Shown piece after piece: positions 26,204 through 33,876 of a stretch of 64,000 nucleotides of DNA. The first letter of the stretch is position 1. Every line of letters begins with the position of its first letter. The translations under genes and the position numbers were made by a program. Source of the DNA: CAVSUZ01 sp963795415 (GTDB lineage Bacteria; Pseudomonadota; Alphaproteobacteria; Acetobacterales; Acetobacteraceae); assembly GCA_963795415.1 (NCBI GenBank), contig CAWCHQ010000001.1, forward strand, positions 1,364,001 to 1,428,000. Direction: 5' to 3'. The notes under the pieces were generated by a model. That model saw only the letters and a program-made list of their open reading frames with translations. It did no database searches and had not been told where the DNA came from.

Positions 26204-27036
26204 CGCAGGAACCTGAGGGCGCGGAGCAGGCTGGCGGTGATGTCGGATTTGTGGAGCTTGACGCGGGCGGCGAGGGGGTCCTCGCGGCGGAGCCGACGGG
26301 CGAGATGGTGGGCGAGTTCCACGATGACGCCGGTTTCGAGGCGAAGGCGGCGGTCGCTGGTGCGCCGGGGCAAGCCGATGGCGGTGCGGTTCAGGGCGTC
26401 CACGCGATCGAGCAGGTCGGAGAAGACGGCGCGGAGGGCGAGGGATTCGGTGGGACGGCGGAGGGCGTCCACGGATTCTCCGTGAGTGGCCAGGAGGTCC
26501 TGGGGGAGGTAGCAGCGGTCCAGGGCGTCGAGATCGCGGGCGCAGTCCTGCAGATGGTTCAGCACCTGGAGGGAGGCGCAGAGAGCGTCGGAGGGTTCCC
26601 AGGTGTCCCGGGATTCGCCGTGCAGGTCGAGAACGTGGCGGCCGACCGGCATCGCCGAATTGCGGCAGTAGTCATACAGCTCGGCCCAGGAGGCGTAGCG
26701 GGCCTTGGTTGCGTCCTGGCGGAAGGCGATCAGCAGGTCGGTGGAATGCTGGGGAGTGACCCCGGTCTCGGCGAGGCTGGCGCGAAGGCGGAGGCCGCTC
26801 GGGGAGCCGGTCTCGGCGCGGCCCAGCAGAACGGCCTCCATAATATCGAGCCGGGTGATTTTTTCGTCCGGGGCGAGGGTGGGGCTGTCGGCGATGTCGT
26901 CGGCATTGCGGGCAAAAGCGTAGAAGGCGTGGACGTGGGGGCGGAGATCGCGGCGGATCAGCAGGGAGCCGACGGGGAAGTTCTCGTCGGCCCGGTCCTT
27001 GCCGGACCAGGCCTCGATGGTGGCGACCTGGCTCAC
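26200..27036 (-). CDS. hpnC: Squalene synthase-like HpnC (hydroxysqualene synthase)
   Basis: Converts presqualene diphosphate to hydroxysqualene. The product is about 278 residues from a GTG start that overlaps the hpnB stop (GTGA); a much longer frame upstream is antisense-like and is rejected. Motifs: the family N-terminus SGKDRADENFPVGSLL, first aspartate motif AFARNADDIADS (about 40-51), YCRNSAMPVGRHVLDLHG, and the second NHLQDCARDLDALDRCYLP. It sits between hpnB and hpnD with four-base overlaps on both sides. Confidence 0.93.
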   Translation of the reverse strand: MSQVATIEAWSGKDRADENFPVGSLLIRRDLRPHVHAFYAFARNADDIADSPTLAPDEKITRLDIMEAVLLGRAETGSPSGLRLRASLAETGVTPQHSTDLLIAFRQDATKARYASWAELYDYCRNSAMPVGRHVLDLHGESRDTWEPSDALCASLQVLNHLQDCARDLDALDRCYLPQDLLATHGESVDALRRPTESLALRAVFSDLLDRVDALNRTAIGLPRRTSDRRLRLETGVIVELAHHLARRLRREDPLAARVKLHKSDITASLLRALRFLR

Positions 27037-28244
27037 GCGGCGCCGGCGCCGTAGGCGCGGCCTTTCCAGGCGGCGCCTGATCCGGCGTAATGGTTCACTG
27101 CCGAAGCGATAGTGGCCGCCATGTAGAACAGCGCGACCAGGGGGAGGAAAGGCGCCCAGACGGAGGAAAGACCGAAGCGACGCAGGGTAGGCAGGTAGGA
27201 CCAGACCATGCTGGCCCAGGCGAGGGCGCCAAGAATCCGGGCGGAGGTGGGTCCCCGGATCGTGGCGAGCGGGGGGACGATCCAGACCAGAGCCATCCCC
27301 AGCGTGCAGAGCACCAGCAGGGCGGGTGAATAGCGAAGCTGGACGTAGGCGCTGCGGGTGATCATGCGCCAGATGTCCAGGACCTTGGGATAGGGGCGGA
27401 TGGACCGGGCCAGGCTGGAATGGCCCAGCCAGATGGACCCCCCGATTTTGACCCTTGCTGCCAGGGCGACGTCGTCGATGAGGGAAGTGCGGATGGATTC
27501 GATGCCGCCGATGCAACTCAGGGCGCGGCGGCGGATCAGGATCGTGCCTCCGGCCGCCGCGGCAGTGGCGTGCAGGGGATCATTCACCCAGGCGAACGGG
27601 TAGAGAAGCTGGAAGAAGAACACGAAGGCGGGGATCAGGGCGCGTTCGGGCCAGGATTCGCAGGAGAGGGCGACCATCTCGGAGACGAGGTCGAGGTTCC
27701 GGCGCTCGGCCTGTGCGACCAGGGCGGCGAGATGACGCGGGTCGTGCTCTATGTCGGCATCGGTGAGGAGGTAGAATTCGGGTGCGCCGGCTTCCGCGGT
27801 ACCCTGGGCGACGGCCCAAAGCTTTCCGGCCCAGCCGGGAGGGCGCGGAAGGCCGGGGAGGATGGTGAGGTGCGCTTTGACCCCTCCCCCGGCCCCTCCC
27901 GCACGGGAAGGGGAGGATTTTGGGGGGGCAGTTAGCGCGCGGGCTAACCCCCCAGTCCCGTCGGTGCTGTTGTCATCCACCAGGATTATACGAAACGGGC
28001 CGGGGTAGTCCTGAGCGAGCAGAGAGCCGATGGTGCGGGCGATCAGGGGCGCCTCGTTGCGGGCGGGGACGATGGCAACGACGGAGGGTGCCACAACGGC
28101 GGGGGTGGAGGCGGGCTGCCCTGGGGTCAGCATCTCAGGGGTCCGCATCTCAGGGGCCAGCGTTGGACCGGACTGCCAGAACCGCCCGTGACCCGCGAGA
28201 AGATAAACCCAGACTGCAAAGGCCAGCGCGGCAACGACGATCAT
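27033..28244 (-). CDS. hpnB: Hopanoid-associated glycosyltransferase HpnB
   Basis: A GT2 glycosyltransferase of 403 residues found in hopanoid operons. An N-terminal membrane helix (MIVVAALAFAVWVYLL) anchors it. The nucleotide-sugar site shows VAIVPARNEAPLIARTIGS and VDDNSTDGT, then YLLTDADIEHDPRHL and VSEMVALSCESWPERALIP, with several C-terminal membrane segments. Residues about 106-124 (PPKSSPSRAGGAGGGVKA) are encoded by an intergenic-type palindromic repeat inserted in frame between the glycosyltransferase strands. The overlaps with hpnA and hpnC are four bases each. Confidence 0.9.
   Translation of the reverse strand: MIVVAALAFAVWVYLLAGHGRFWQSGPTLAPEMRTPEMLTPGQPASTPAVVAPSVVAIVPARNEAPLIARTIGSLLAQDYPGPFRIILVDDNSTDGTGGLARALTAPPKSSPSRAGGAGGGVKAHLTILPGLPRPPGWAGKLWAVAQGTAEAGAPEFYLLTDADIEHDPRHLAALVAQAERRNLDLVSEMVALSCESWPERALIPAFVFFFQLLYPFAWVNDPLHATAAAAGGTILIRRRALSCIGGIESIRTSLIDDVALAARVKIGGSIWLGHSSLARSIRPYPKVLDIWRMITRSAYVQLRYSPALLVLCTLGMALVWIVPPLATIRGPTSARILGALAWASMVWSYLPTLRRFGLSSVWAPFLPLVALFYMAATIASAVNHYAGSGAAWKGRAYGAGAA
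27876..27917. repeat. Family D hairpin inside hpnB
   Basis: The sequence gacccctcccccggcccctc...gggaaggggagg is the same C/G-rich hairpin found between genes at 5391, 31456, 31549 and 58768. Here it lies within the hpnB reading frame, in the orientation and phase that gives SPSRAGGAGGGVKA. The element has inserted without breaking the gene. Confidence 0.8.
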
Positions 28245-29239
28245 CGGTGGAGCATTCCCGCCTGTCTGAACCAGGCGACGGCGTCAGCGACGGCCTGGCG
28301 GGCCGGACGTGGGGCGTAACCCAGCTCCTTCATCGCCCTGGCGGAGGAATAGAACATCTTCTTCCTGGCCATTCGCAGGTGGTCGCGGGTGACGCGCGGC
28401 TCGATGCCGAAGCGGCCGAGGGCTTCCATGGCCGCCGCAATGGGCCAGACGACCTCCACGGGCAGGCGGATCGAGGGCGGCCGGCGGCCGGCAATTTCCG
28501 CGATCAGGGTCAGAAGTTCCTTCAGGGTCAGGTTTTCGCCGCCAAGGATGTATTTCTCGCCGATGCGGCCGCGTTCCAAGGCCAGCGCGTGGCCCTCCGC
28601 CACGTCGTCCACGTGGACGACGTTGAGGCCGGTATCGACGTAAGCGGGGGTCAGGCCCGAGGCGGCGTCCAGCACCATCCGGCCGGTCGGGGTGGGTTTG
28701 ATGTCACGGGGGCCGACCGGGGCGGCCGGGTTCACGATGACCACTGGCGCGCCCTGGCGGGCAAGGGCCAGGGCGGCCTGTTCCGCCTCGTATTTGGAGC
28801 GCTTGTAGGTGCTGACGATGGCGGCGGGATCGACCGGGGTGTCCTCGTTGGCCGGGGTGCCGTCCTTGTTGAAGCCGAGGGCGGCGACAGAGCTGCAATA
28901 AACGATCCGCTCGGCGCCGGAATCCTGGGCGGCGCGAAGCATGGAGACGGTTCCATCCACATTGGCGCGAAGCATCTCGGACGGGTTGGGGACCCAGATG
29001 CGGTAATCGGCGGCGACATGGAAGAGGTAGCGGCAGCCGGCGGAAGCCTGGAGCAGGGAGGGCGGGTTGGTAAGGTCGCCGGTGACGAGTTCGGCCTGGA
29101 GGCCCTCGACGTTACGGCGATTGCTGGAGGGACGGACAAGCAGGCGCAGCCGATGGCCACGGGCGGCGAGAACGCGGGCGACGGCCGAGCCGACGAAGCC
29201 GGTCGCTCCGGTGACCAATGTCAGCGCTTGCTCTGCCAC
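28241..29239 (-). CDS. hpnA: Hopanoid-associated sugar epimerase HpnA
   Basis: An extended short-chain dehydrogenase of 332 residues. The Rossmann motif is TGATGFVGSAVARVL at the N-terminus; RLLVRPSSNRRNVEGL, the Ser-Tyr-Lys site with SSVAALGF and STYKRSKYEAE, and VNPAAPVGPRDIKPTPTGRM follow. This matches the hopanoid-associated HpnA group. The start is GTG. It is the first gene of the hpnABCD operon; the promoter must lie in the repeat-rich 820-bp region upstream. Confidence 0.92.
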   Translation of the reverse strand: MAEQALTLVTGATGFVGSAVARVLAARGHRLRLLVRPSSNRRNVEGLQAELVTGDLTNPPSLLQASAGCRYLFHVAADYRIWVPNPSEMLRANVDGTVSMLRAAQDSGAERIVYCSSVAALGFNKDGTPANEDTPVDPAAIVSTYKRSKYEAEQAALALARQGAPVVIVNPAAPVGPRDIKPTPTGRMVLDAASGLTPAYVDTGLNVVHVDDVAEGHALALERGRIGEKYILGGENLTLKELLTLIAEIAGRRPPSIRLPVEVVWPIAAAMEALGRFGIEPRVTRDHLRMARKKMFYSSARAMKELGYAPRPARQAVADAVAWFRQAGMLHR

Positions 29240-29269
29240 CGTGCGGCATCCCCTGCTTTCCCGGGGTCT

Positions 29270-29492
29270 ATAGAGCGTTTTGGGGCGATTCTGTCAGCCC
29301 GAAGCGTTCTAAACGTTGTTGGGGGGCTATTCGTTTGAGGGCGGGATTCACGCGCTCTGACGTTTCCGCCTCGCGCGACCCCGCCCTAAGCAGACTTTCG
29401 TGGCTTGTGCCAACGCAAGTCTGCTCAGAAGTTATTGAAGGACGCATCATCTTATTGGCGGAGCGCCGAAACGCTCCACCGGACGATGCTTA
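29270..29492. repeat. Composite palindromic repeat block upstream of hpnA
   Basis: In order: agagcgttttggggcga...cccgaagcgttct (29273-29311), gggcgggattcacgcgctctgacg...cgaccccgccct (29339-29388), agcagactttcg...caagtctgct (29391-29427), and gacgcatcatcttattgg...ccaccggacgatgctta (29440-29492). The last two modules match 7684-7784 and 11071-11176. Confidence 0.75.
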
Positions 29493-29606
29493 GTATCGAC
29501 TTGCTCTGAAAGTCGATACGCCGCTTGTTGTCTGATACCAGGCGGCCGAATGGCCGACTGGTATGCGCGTGGGGTTGGTGGGGCGGCCGCGCGCGAAATC
29601 AATAGG

Positions 29607-29659
29607 ATACCAGCCGGCCGATCATATACCCAAGAGTCAAACTCTCGGCCGGCTGGTAT
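29607..29659. repeat. 15-bp perfect inverted repeat (family C)
   Basis: ataccagccggccga (29607-29621) is the exact reverse complement of tcggccggctggtat (29645-29659), with a 23-base spacer. A shorter relative lies at 60799-60849, next to the lutB stop, and a looser one at about 29536-29565. Confidence 0.85.
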
Positions 29660-29662
29660 GGA

Positions 29663-29938
29663 GTTCGCCACCGGAACACCGACCTGCCGTGGATGAAATC
29701 TGAGCCGCAGCGGCGAGCGGCTGGCCTGGATCGCCACGGCGCTTTGCGCCTCGCGATGACGGCACGGGCCCTCGGTCTCCGTCGAGCCGGTTTCTGTTTA
29801 GTTCGCCACCGGAACACCGACCTGCCGTGGATGAAACCTGAGCCGCAGCGGCGAGCGGCTGGCCTGGATCGCCACGGCGCTTTGCGCCTCGCGGTGACGG
29901 CACGGGCCCTCGGTCTCCGTCGAGCCGGTTTCTGTTTA
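29663..29938 (+). repeat. 138-bp tandem duplication
   Basis: Two adjacent 138-bp copies (29663-29800 and 29801-29938) beginning gttcgccaccggaacacc and ending gccggtttctgttta. They appear to differ at only about two positions. A diverged single relative is at 5227-5365. The near identity indicates a recent duplication. No convincing gene lies inside. Confidence 0.9.
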
Positions 29939-30000
29939 GTATCCAACTCACGCGACGAAGCGTGCGCTTCGCGAACTCACGCTTCTCTGTGATCGGATAC
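29939..30000. repeat. Palindromic repeat family B, copy 4
   Basis: From gtatccaactcacgcgacgaagcgtg to cacgcttctctgtgatcggatac, closely related to the copies at 9224, 9563 and 17022. It abuts the 138-bp tandem pair and lies 59 bases before the hpnL start. Confidence 0.75.
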
Positions 30001-30059
30001 TAGCCCGGCGCATCCAGGCTGGTGTAGAGGCGGCCTCCCGATCCAACGGACCCCTTCGA

Positions 30060-31106
30060 TTGAAGAAGCTTTCCCTTGTGCTGGCGCTGCTGGGGGTGGC
30101 CCTGGGGACCCTCCTGGTCGGCGCATTCGGCTTTCAGCGCGTCGTGGCCAGCCTTTTGTCGGTCGGAGTGCTGGGGTTCTGCCTGATCTGCGCCTGGCAG
30201 CTTTTGTTGTTCGTGGTGCTCGGGCTGGCCTGGGACGCACTGGCGCGGGCGGTCGGGGAGAACCGGCCCGGGTTGTTCATCTGGGGGCGGATGGTGCGGG
30301 ACGCCTCGACCAATCTGCTGCCGTTTTCCCAGCTGGGCGGGTTCTTCTTCGGGGCACGAGCGGTGATGCTGCACGGATTGTCGTGGCCCCAGGCTACGGC
30401 GACGACGGTGGTGGACCTGACCACGGAGTTTCTGGCGGAGGTGGTGTTCGCGGCGATCGGCCTGACGATCCTGCTGGTGCGCGATCCGGATACGGACATG
30501 CGGGTGCCGTTGGAGATCGGGATCGGGCTGGGGGCGCTGGCGGCGACGGGGTTCATCTGGCTGCAACATGGGTCGGCGGATCTGTTGGGCCGGTGGAGCA
30601 GCCGGATTGCGGCGCGGCGGATTACCGGGGCGCGGCAGCGGATGGTGCTGGTGCAGGAGCAGATAACGGCGATCTATGCCCGGCGAGGGCATCTCGCGGT
30701 GGGGTTCCTGCTCCATCTGGCCGGCTGGATCGCGACCGGCATCGGCGGGTGGATCGCCTACCGGTTGCTGGGGGCCCGGCTGGATGTGGCGAGCGGGATC
30801 GCCATTGAGTCGCTGGTGGCGGCGCTGGCTGCGGTTACGTTTCTGGTGCCGGTGAGCGCGGGGGTGCAGGAGGCCGGATATACCGGCCTGGGGGCGCTGT
30901 TTGGCGTGCCCGCTGAGATTTCATTGGCGGTGTCGTTGTTGCGGCGGTCGCGGGACGTGGTGGTGGGCGTGCCGATCCTGTTGATCTGGCAGACGATCGA
31001 GGTGAAGCGGCTGAGAGATAGGCGCGGGGATGCCGAACGATTAGGCGAGATGGATCCCCGCCCCACGCCTTCGCCGGGGCAGGCTTTTCGCGGGAATGAG
31101 GATTAA
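30060..31106 (+). CDS. hpnL: Hopanoid biosynthesis-associated membrane protein HpnL
   Basis: A 348-residue polytopic membrane protein of the lysylphosphatidylglycerol-synthase/flippase-like superfamily (UPF0104). It starts with TTG (KKLSLVLALLGVALGTLLVG). Family blocks include SNLLPFSQLGGFFFGARAV-like NLLPFSQLGGFFFGARAV, VDLTTEFLAEVVFAAIGL, and FLVPVSAGVQEAGYTGLGAL, the last being typical of HpnL. It points away from hpnABCD, across 820 bp of repeats. The last four bases overlap the convergent lipoprotein gene. A function in hopanoid transport is suggested for the family but not proven here. Confidence 0.85.
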   Translation: MKKLSLVLALLGVALGTLLVGAFGFQRVVASLLSVGVLGFCLICAWQLLLFVVLGLAWDALARAVGENRPGLFIWGRMVRDASTNLLPFSQLGGFFFGARAVMLHGLSWPQATATTVVDLTTEFLAEVVFAAIGLTILLVRDPDTDMRVPLEIGIGLGALAATGFIWLQHGSADLLGRWSSRIAARRITGARQRMVLVQEQITAIYARRGHLAVGFLLHLAGWIATGIGGWIAYRLLGARLDVASGIAIESLVAALAAVTFLVPVSAGVQEAGYTGLGALFGVPAEISLAVSLLRRSRDVVVGVPILLIWQTIEVKRLRDRRGDAERLGEMDPRPTPSPGQAFRGNED

Positions 31107-31411
31107 AGCCAGTGGGCGGGGACCCAGGCCCAGCCGGAAGTTGTCTGCTGCCAGTACCCGGGCATGAACATGTTGCTGTGGCCGGCTTGCGTGACGTACT
31201 CGCCGGGCTGCCAGACATAACCGCTACCGTTCCAATTCCAGTGGCCGGGCTGCCAGATCAGCGGCATGCCGGTGACCGGAGGGTTGGGGATGATCTCCTG
31301 CTGGGCCGGGGGAATCGGGGGCGGCGTAAAGGCGGTCGTTGTGCTGGTGACGCAGCCGGAGAGGAGGGCGAGGCTTCCGGCCAGGGCGAGGGCGATTGAG
31401 GTCTGCCGCAT
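31103..31411 (-). CDS. Small lipoprotein with W/Y-rich repeats (YXWGXW-like)
   Basis: A 102-residue secreted lipoprotein. The signal peptide ends in LALLSGC, a good lipobox with Cys20 as the lipidated residue. The mature part is Pro-rich, then repeats a W/Y-P-G-x-W theme: MPLIWQPGHWNWNGSGYVW, QPGEYVTQ, FMPGYWQQTTSGWAWVPAHW. Such repeats are typical of short outer-membrane lipoproteins of unknown role in alphaproteobacteria. The start lies after the repeat DNA separating it from ispDF. Confidence 0.8.
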   Translation of the reverse strand: MRQTSIALALAGSLALLSGCVTSTTTAFTPPPIPPAQQEIIPNPPVTGMPLIWQPGHWNWNGSGYVWQPGEYVTQAGHSNMFMPGYWQQTTSGWAWVPAHWL

Positions 31412-31455
31412 CGGGTGAACTTTCTGCCGCGGATTGATACTAAGCGCCTTAAGTT

Positions 31456-31494
31456 TTGACCCTCCCCCGGCCCCTCCTGCAAGGGGAGGGGAGC
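31456..31494. repeat. Family D hairpin between lipoprotein gene and ispDF
   Basis: ttttgaccctcccccggcccctcctgcaaggggaggggag, with arms that pair CCCCTCC with GGAGGGG. A partial third copy follows at 31498-31525 (ccttcgcgcaaggggagc). Confidence 0.8.
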
Positions 31495-31535
31495 TTGGCG
31501 GGACCCCTTCGCGCAAGGGGAGCGGCGTTTGGGGC

Positions 31536-32711
31536 TTAAGCTTTGACCCCTCCCCCAGCCCCTCCCGCAAGGGGAGGGGAGTTCCAGGGCAGTAAAATGG
31601 TGGCGACGGCCTGGGCGGCGATGCCCTCGCCGCGGCCGGTAAAGCCCAGGCGTTCGGTGGTGGTGGCCTTGACGGAGATGCGGCTGGGTTCGGTTTGAAG
31701 CAGGGCGGCGAGGCGGTCACGCATGGAATCGGCATGCGGGGCGATCCTGGGACGTTCGCAGATAAGTGTGACGTCGGCGTTGGCGAGGACGCCGTTGCGG
31801 GCGGCGATGCGGCTGGCGGCGTGGGTGAGGAAGCGGGCGGAATCGGCGTCCTTCCAGGCGGCCTCGGAGGGCGGGAAATGGCGGCCGATATCGCCCTCGG
31901 CCAGGGCGCCGTAGATGGCGTCGCAGAGGGCGTGGATGGCGACATCAGCGTCGGAGTGGCCGGCAAGGCCTTTCTCATGAGGGATCGGGACGCCGCAGAG
32001 AATGAGGGGGCGGCCGGGTTCCAGGGCGTGGACGTCGAAGCCGGTGCCGGTGCGCGGGATCATACGGGCAGAGAGGATGCGATCCAGTCGCATCAGATCC
32101 TCCTGGTAGGTGATTTTGATGTTGTCCTCGGAGCCAGGGACGATGGCGACGGGTTCGCTGATGGCTTCGAGCAGAGCGGCGTCGTCGGTGGCGGCCTGGG
32201 CGCCGGAGCGATGGGCGCGGAGGAGAACGGGAAAGCGGAACGCCTGGGGGGTCTGGGCGCGGTAGAGGCTCGCGCGGGGAATGGTGGCGATGATTCGGCC
32301 GTTTTCGCCGCGTTTCAGGGTGTCGGCGACGGGGGCGGCGGGGATGGCTCCGGGACTGGTTTCCAGCGCGCGGAGCAGGGCGGGGATGGTGCCGGGCGGG
32401 ATCAGGGGACGGGCGGCGTCGTGGACCAGGACGATGTCCGGGGTGTGGGGCTCGAGGGCCTCGAGGCCAGCCAGGACGCTCTCCTGACGGGTGGCTCCGC
32501 CGGGGACTGGGTGGAGGGTGCGGAGGTCGCCGAGGACCCGGGCGATGGATTCGGGATCGCCGACGGGCTGGAGAAGCTCGGCATGCCGGGCGAGGGTCTG
32601 GGCGGCGTGGCGGATGACGGGCTGGCCGGCAAGGGGGAGGAATTGCTTGGGGGTCTCGGCCCCGAAGCGGGTTCCGGTACCGGCGGCGACCAGGACGGCG
32701 GCGATGCGCAT
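31536..32711 (-). CDS. ispDF: Bifunctional IspD/IspF enzyme of the MEP isoprenoid pathway
   Basis: Residues 1 to about 220 are IspD (MEP cytidylyltransferase): VLVAAGTGTRFGAETPKQF, VLVHDAARPL, RAQTPQAFRFP. Residues about 225-376 are IspF (MECDP synthase): GTGFDVHAL with metal ligands Asp and His, AGHSDADVAIHALCDAI, KATTTERLGFTGRGEGIAAQA. The fusion is common in alphaproteobacteria. The final 15 residues (NSPPLAGGAGGGVKA) are encoded by a family D hairpin and are not part of the enzyme fold. The pathway supplies farnesyl diphosphate for the hopanoid genes nearby. Confidence 0.95.
   Translation of the reverse strand: MRIAAVLVAAGTGTRFGAETPKQFLPLAGQPVIRHAAQTLARHAELLQPVGDPESIARVLGDLRTLHPVPGGATRQESVLAGLEALEPHTPDIVLVHDAARPLIPPGTIPALLRALETSPGAIPAAPVADTLKRGENGRIIATIPRASLYRAQTPQAFRFPVLLRAHRSGAQAATDDAALLEAISEPVAIVPGSEDNIKITYQEDLMRLDRILSARMIPRTGTGFDVHALEPGRPLILCGVPIPHEKGLAGHSDADVAIHALCDAIYGALAEGDIGRHFPPSEAAWKDADSARFLTHAASRIAARNGVLANADVTLICERPRIAPHADSMRDRLAALLQTEPSRISVKATTTERLGFTGRGEGIAAQAVATILLPWNSPPLAGGAGGGVKA
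31549..31582. repeat. Family D hairpin overlapping the 3' end of ispDF
   Basis: gacccctcccccagcccctc followed by ccgcaaggggaggggag. It encodes the last residues of IspDF in the same phase as the copy inside hpnB, and it may also act as the transcript's terminal hairpin. Confidence 0.8.
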
Positions 32712-32762
32712 CCCGGGTGGTTGCGGGGAGGGGGGCGCGTCGTCAAGGGGCGGCGGAGGGTT

Positions 32763-32910
32763 GTACAGAAGGGGGTTCAGGGCGGTTGCGGATGTACAGA
32801 ACCCGGTTCTGGCGGGGTGGGATGTGTACCAAACGGCGTTTTACGGAGTGGCGAATGGTACACAACGGGGTTTTTGCGGGAGACGTTGTGTACCAACTCG
32901 GGTGCAGTGA
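32763..32910. repeat. Five-unit array of short palindromes at 31-32 bp spacing
   Basis: A gtac word followed by an A-rich half site starts at 32763, 32794, 32826, 32858 and 32890 (spacing 31, 32, 32, 32). Unit 2 contains a perfect inverted repeat CAGAACC-C-GGTTCTG. Units 1, 3 and 4 keep shorter versions (GAA...TTC, AAAC-GGC-GTTT, AAC-GGG-GTT); unit 5 is degenerate. The spacing is about three DNA turns, so the sites face one side of the helix. It fills the divergent region between ispDF (from 32711) and the secreted-protein gene at 33007. Confidence 0.7.
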
Positions 32911-33006
32911 TTAACCGGCAACAAACCGAGGCGCCGGGCGCGAGAGCCGGGCTTTACTATTCTACAGGACGCGGGTTAATTCTCTGCTAACCGGCGGGAG
33001 TGGAGC

Positions 33007-33381
33007 ATGAGGGCACTGACGAAGGTTGCCGCGGTGTTGTGGTGCCTTTTGGTTTGTCTGTTCGCGATCCCGTCGGGGGCGCAGATGAGCCCGTTCCTGA
33101 ACCAGTTCGACAATACTCTGAACGGCGACGACATGAATGCTATCATGGCGGCGGGGCAGCGGCTTTATGGACGTGCCGATGTCGCGGATGGGGCGAGCGA
33201 TACGTGGGCTAATCCGAAAACAGGAAACCGGGGGACGATCACGGTTCTGCAAAGCTTTACCCATGAGGGCATGACGTGCCGGAGAGTGCGGTACGATAAC
33301 AGGGTCGCGGGTCTTGCCAATACGCGTTCCTATACATTGAACTGGTGCAAGACCCCGGCGGGGGAGTGGAAGATCGCCTGA
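33007..33381 (+). CDS. Small secreted protein, surface antigen (16 kDa)-like
   Basis: A 124-residue protein with a signal peptide (MRALTKVAAVLWCLLVCLFA, cleavage near GAQ). The mature part contains SDTWANPKTGNRGTITVLQS and CRRVRYDNRV, ending WCKTPAGEWKIA. This resembles the C-terminal domain of RT0821/Lpp0805-type surface antigens (W-x-N-x-x-T-G-x-x-G-x-x-T and a Cys pair with a final GxWKI). The glycine-zipper segment of those proteins is not obvious. GGAG precedes the ATG. Confidence 0.65.
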   Translation: MRALTKVAAVLWCLLVCLFAIPSGAQMSPFLNQFDNTLNGDDMNAIMAAGQRLYGRADVADGASDTWANPKTGNRGTITVLQSFTHEGMTCRRVRYDNRVAGLANTRSYTLNWCKTPAGEWKIA

Positions 33382-33387
33382 GGACCG

Positions 33388-33876
33388 TCAGCTTTCGAGC
33401 CGGACGATAATTTCTTCCTTGCCGATGGACAGAAGAACGCCGGAGCTGGTGCTGTAGAGGTGCATGATGACGCCACCCTCGTTTTGCAACCAGAGCTGAC
33501 CCTGTCCTGAGCGGGAGAGGCCGGCGGCACCGCTTCCCTGGGTGTAGCGGCCGGGGAAATCGCTGACTTTGGTAAGTTTGTAAACTTCTCCGGACGCGGT
33601 AATCCTGTCCGCCCCGCCTGGCCCTATGACGGAGCCGATGAGGCGGAACGGGTAAGTCTGGCCGTTGAAGGTAAGCGTGCCGCTGCCTCCGCCATAGCCG
33701 GCGACGAAGGTTTCGGTCAGGGTCACGGTGCCGGAGGGCGTCAGACCCTGGATGCTCCGTTCGGTCGGGACCTTGAGGGCTGAACATCCGCCCAGGGCGA
33801 GTATCGCCCCGAGAGTGGCGGGCCGGACGAGTTTGGCGATTGCGTGGAGGTTTCGTGACACTCGGGCTCGCTGCAT
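33388..33876 (-). CDS. Putative lipoprotein of unknown function
   Basis: A 162-residue protein starting MQRARVSRNLHAIAKLVRP with the lipobox LALGGC (Cys31). The mature region is Gly- and Ser-rich (VAGYGGGSGTLTFNG, RLIGSVIGPGGADR) and ends with an alternating strand pattern (VLLSIGKEEIIVRLES), suggesting a small beta-barrel or sandwich at the envelope. The frame is open far upstream, antisense to the AraC gene, but the lipoprotein start is the sensible one. I do not recognise a named family. Confidence 0.65.
   Translation of the reverse strand: MQRARVSRNLHAIAKLVRPATLGAILALGGCSALKVPTERSIQGLTPSGTVTLTETFVAGYGGGSGTLTFNGQTYPFRLIGSVIGPGGADRITASGEVYKLTKVSDFPGRYTQGSGAAGLSRSGQGQLWLQNEGGVIMHLYSTSSGVLLSIGKEEIIVRLES

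Noticed and set aside
27920..29338. A 472-codon plus-strand frame
   Set aside because: Antisense to hpnA and hpnB and without any recognisable domain.
32763..32910. CRISPR array
   Set aside because: Units are 31-32 bp, adjacent and degenerate, with no unique spacers between conserved repeats and no cas genes in the window.
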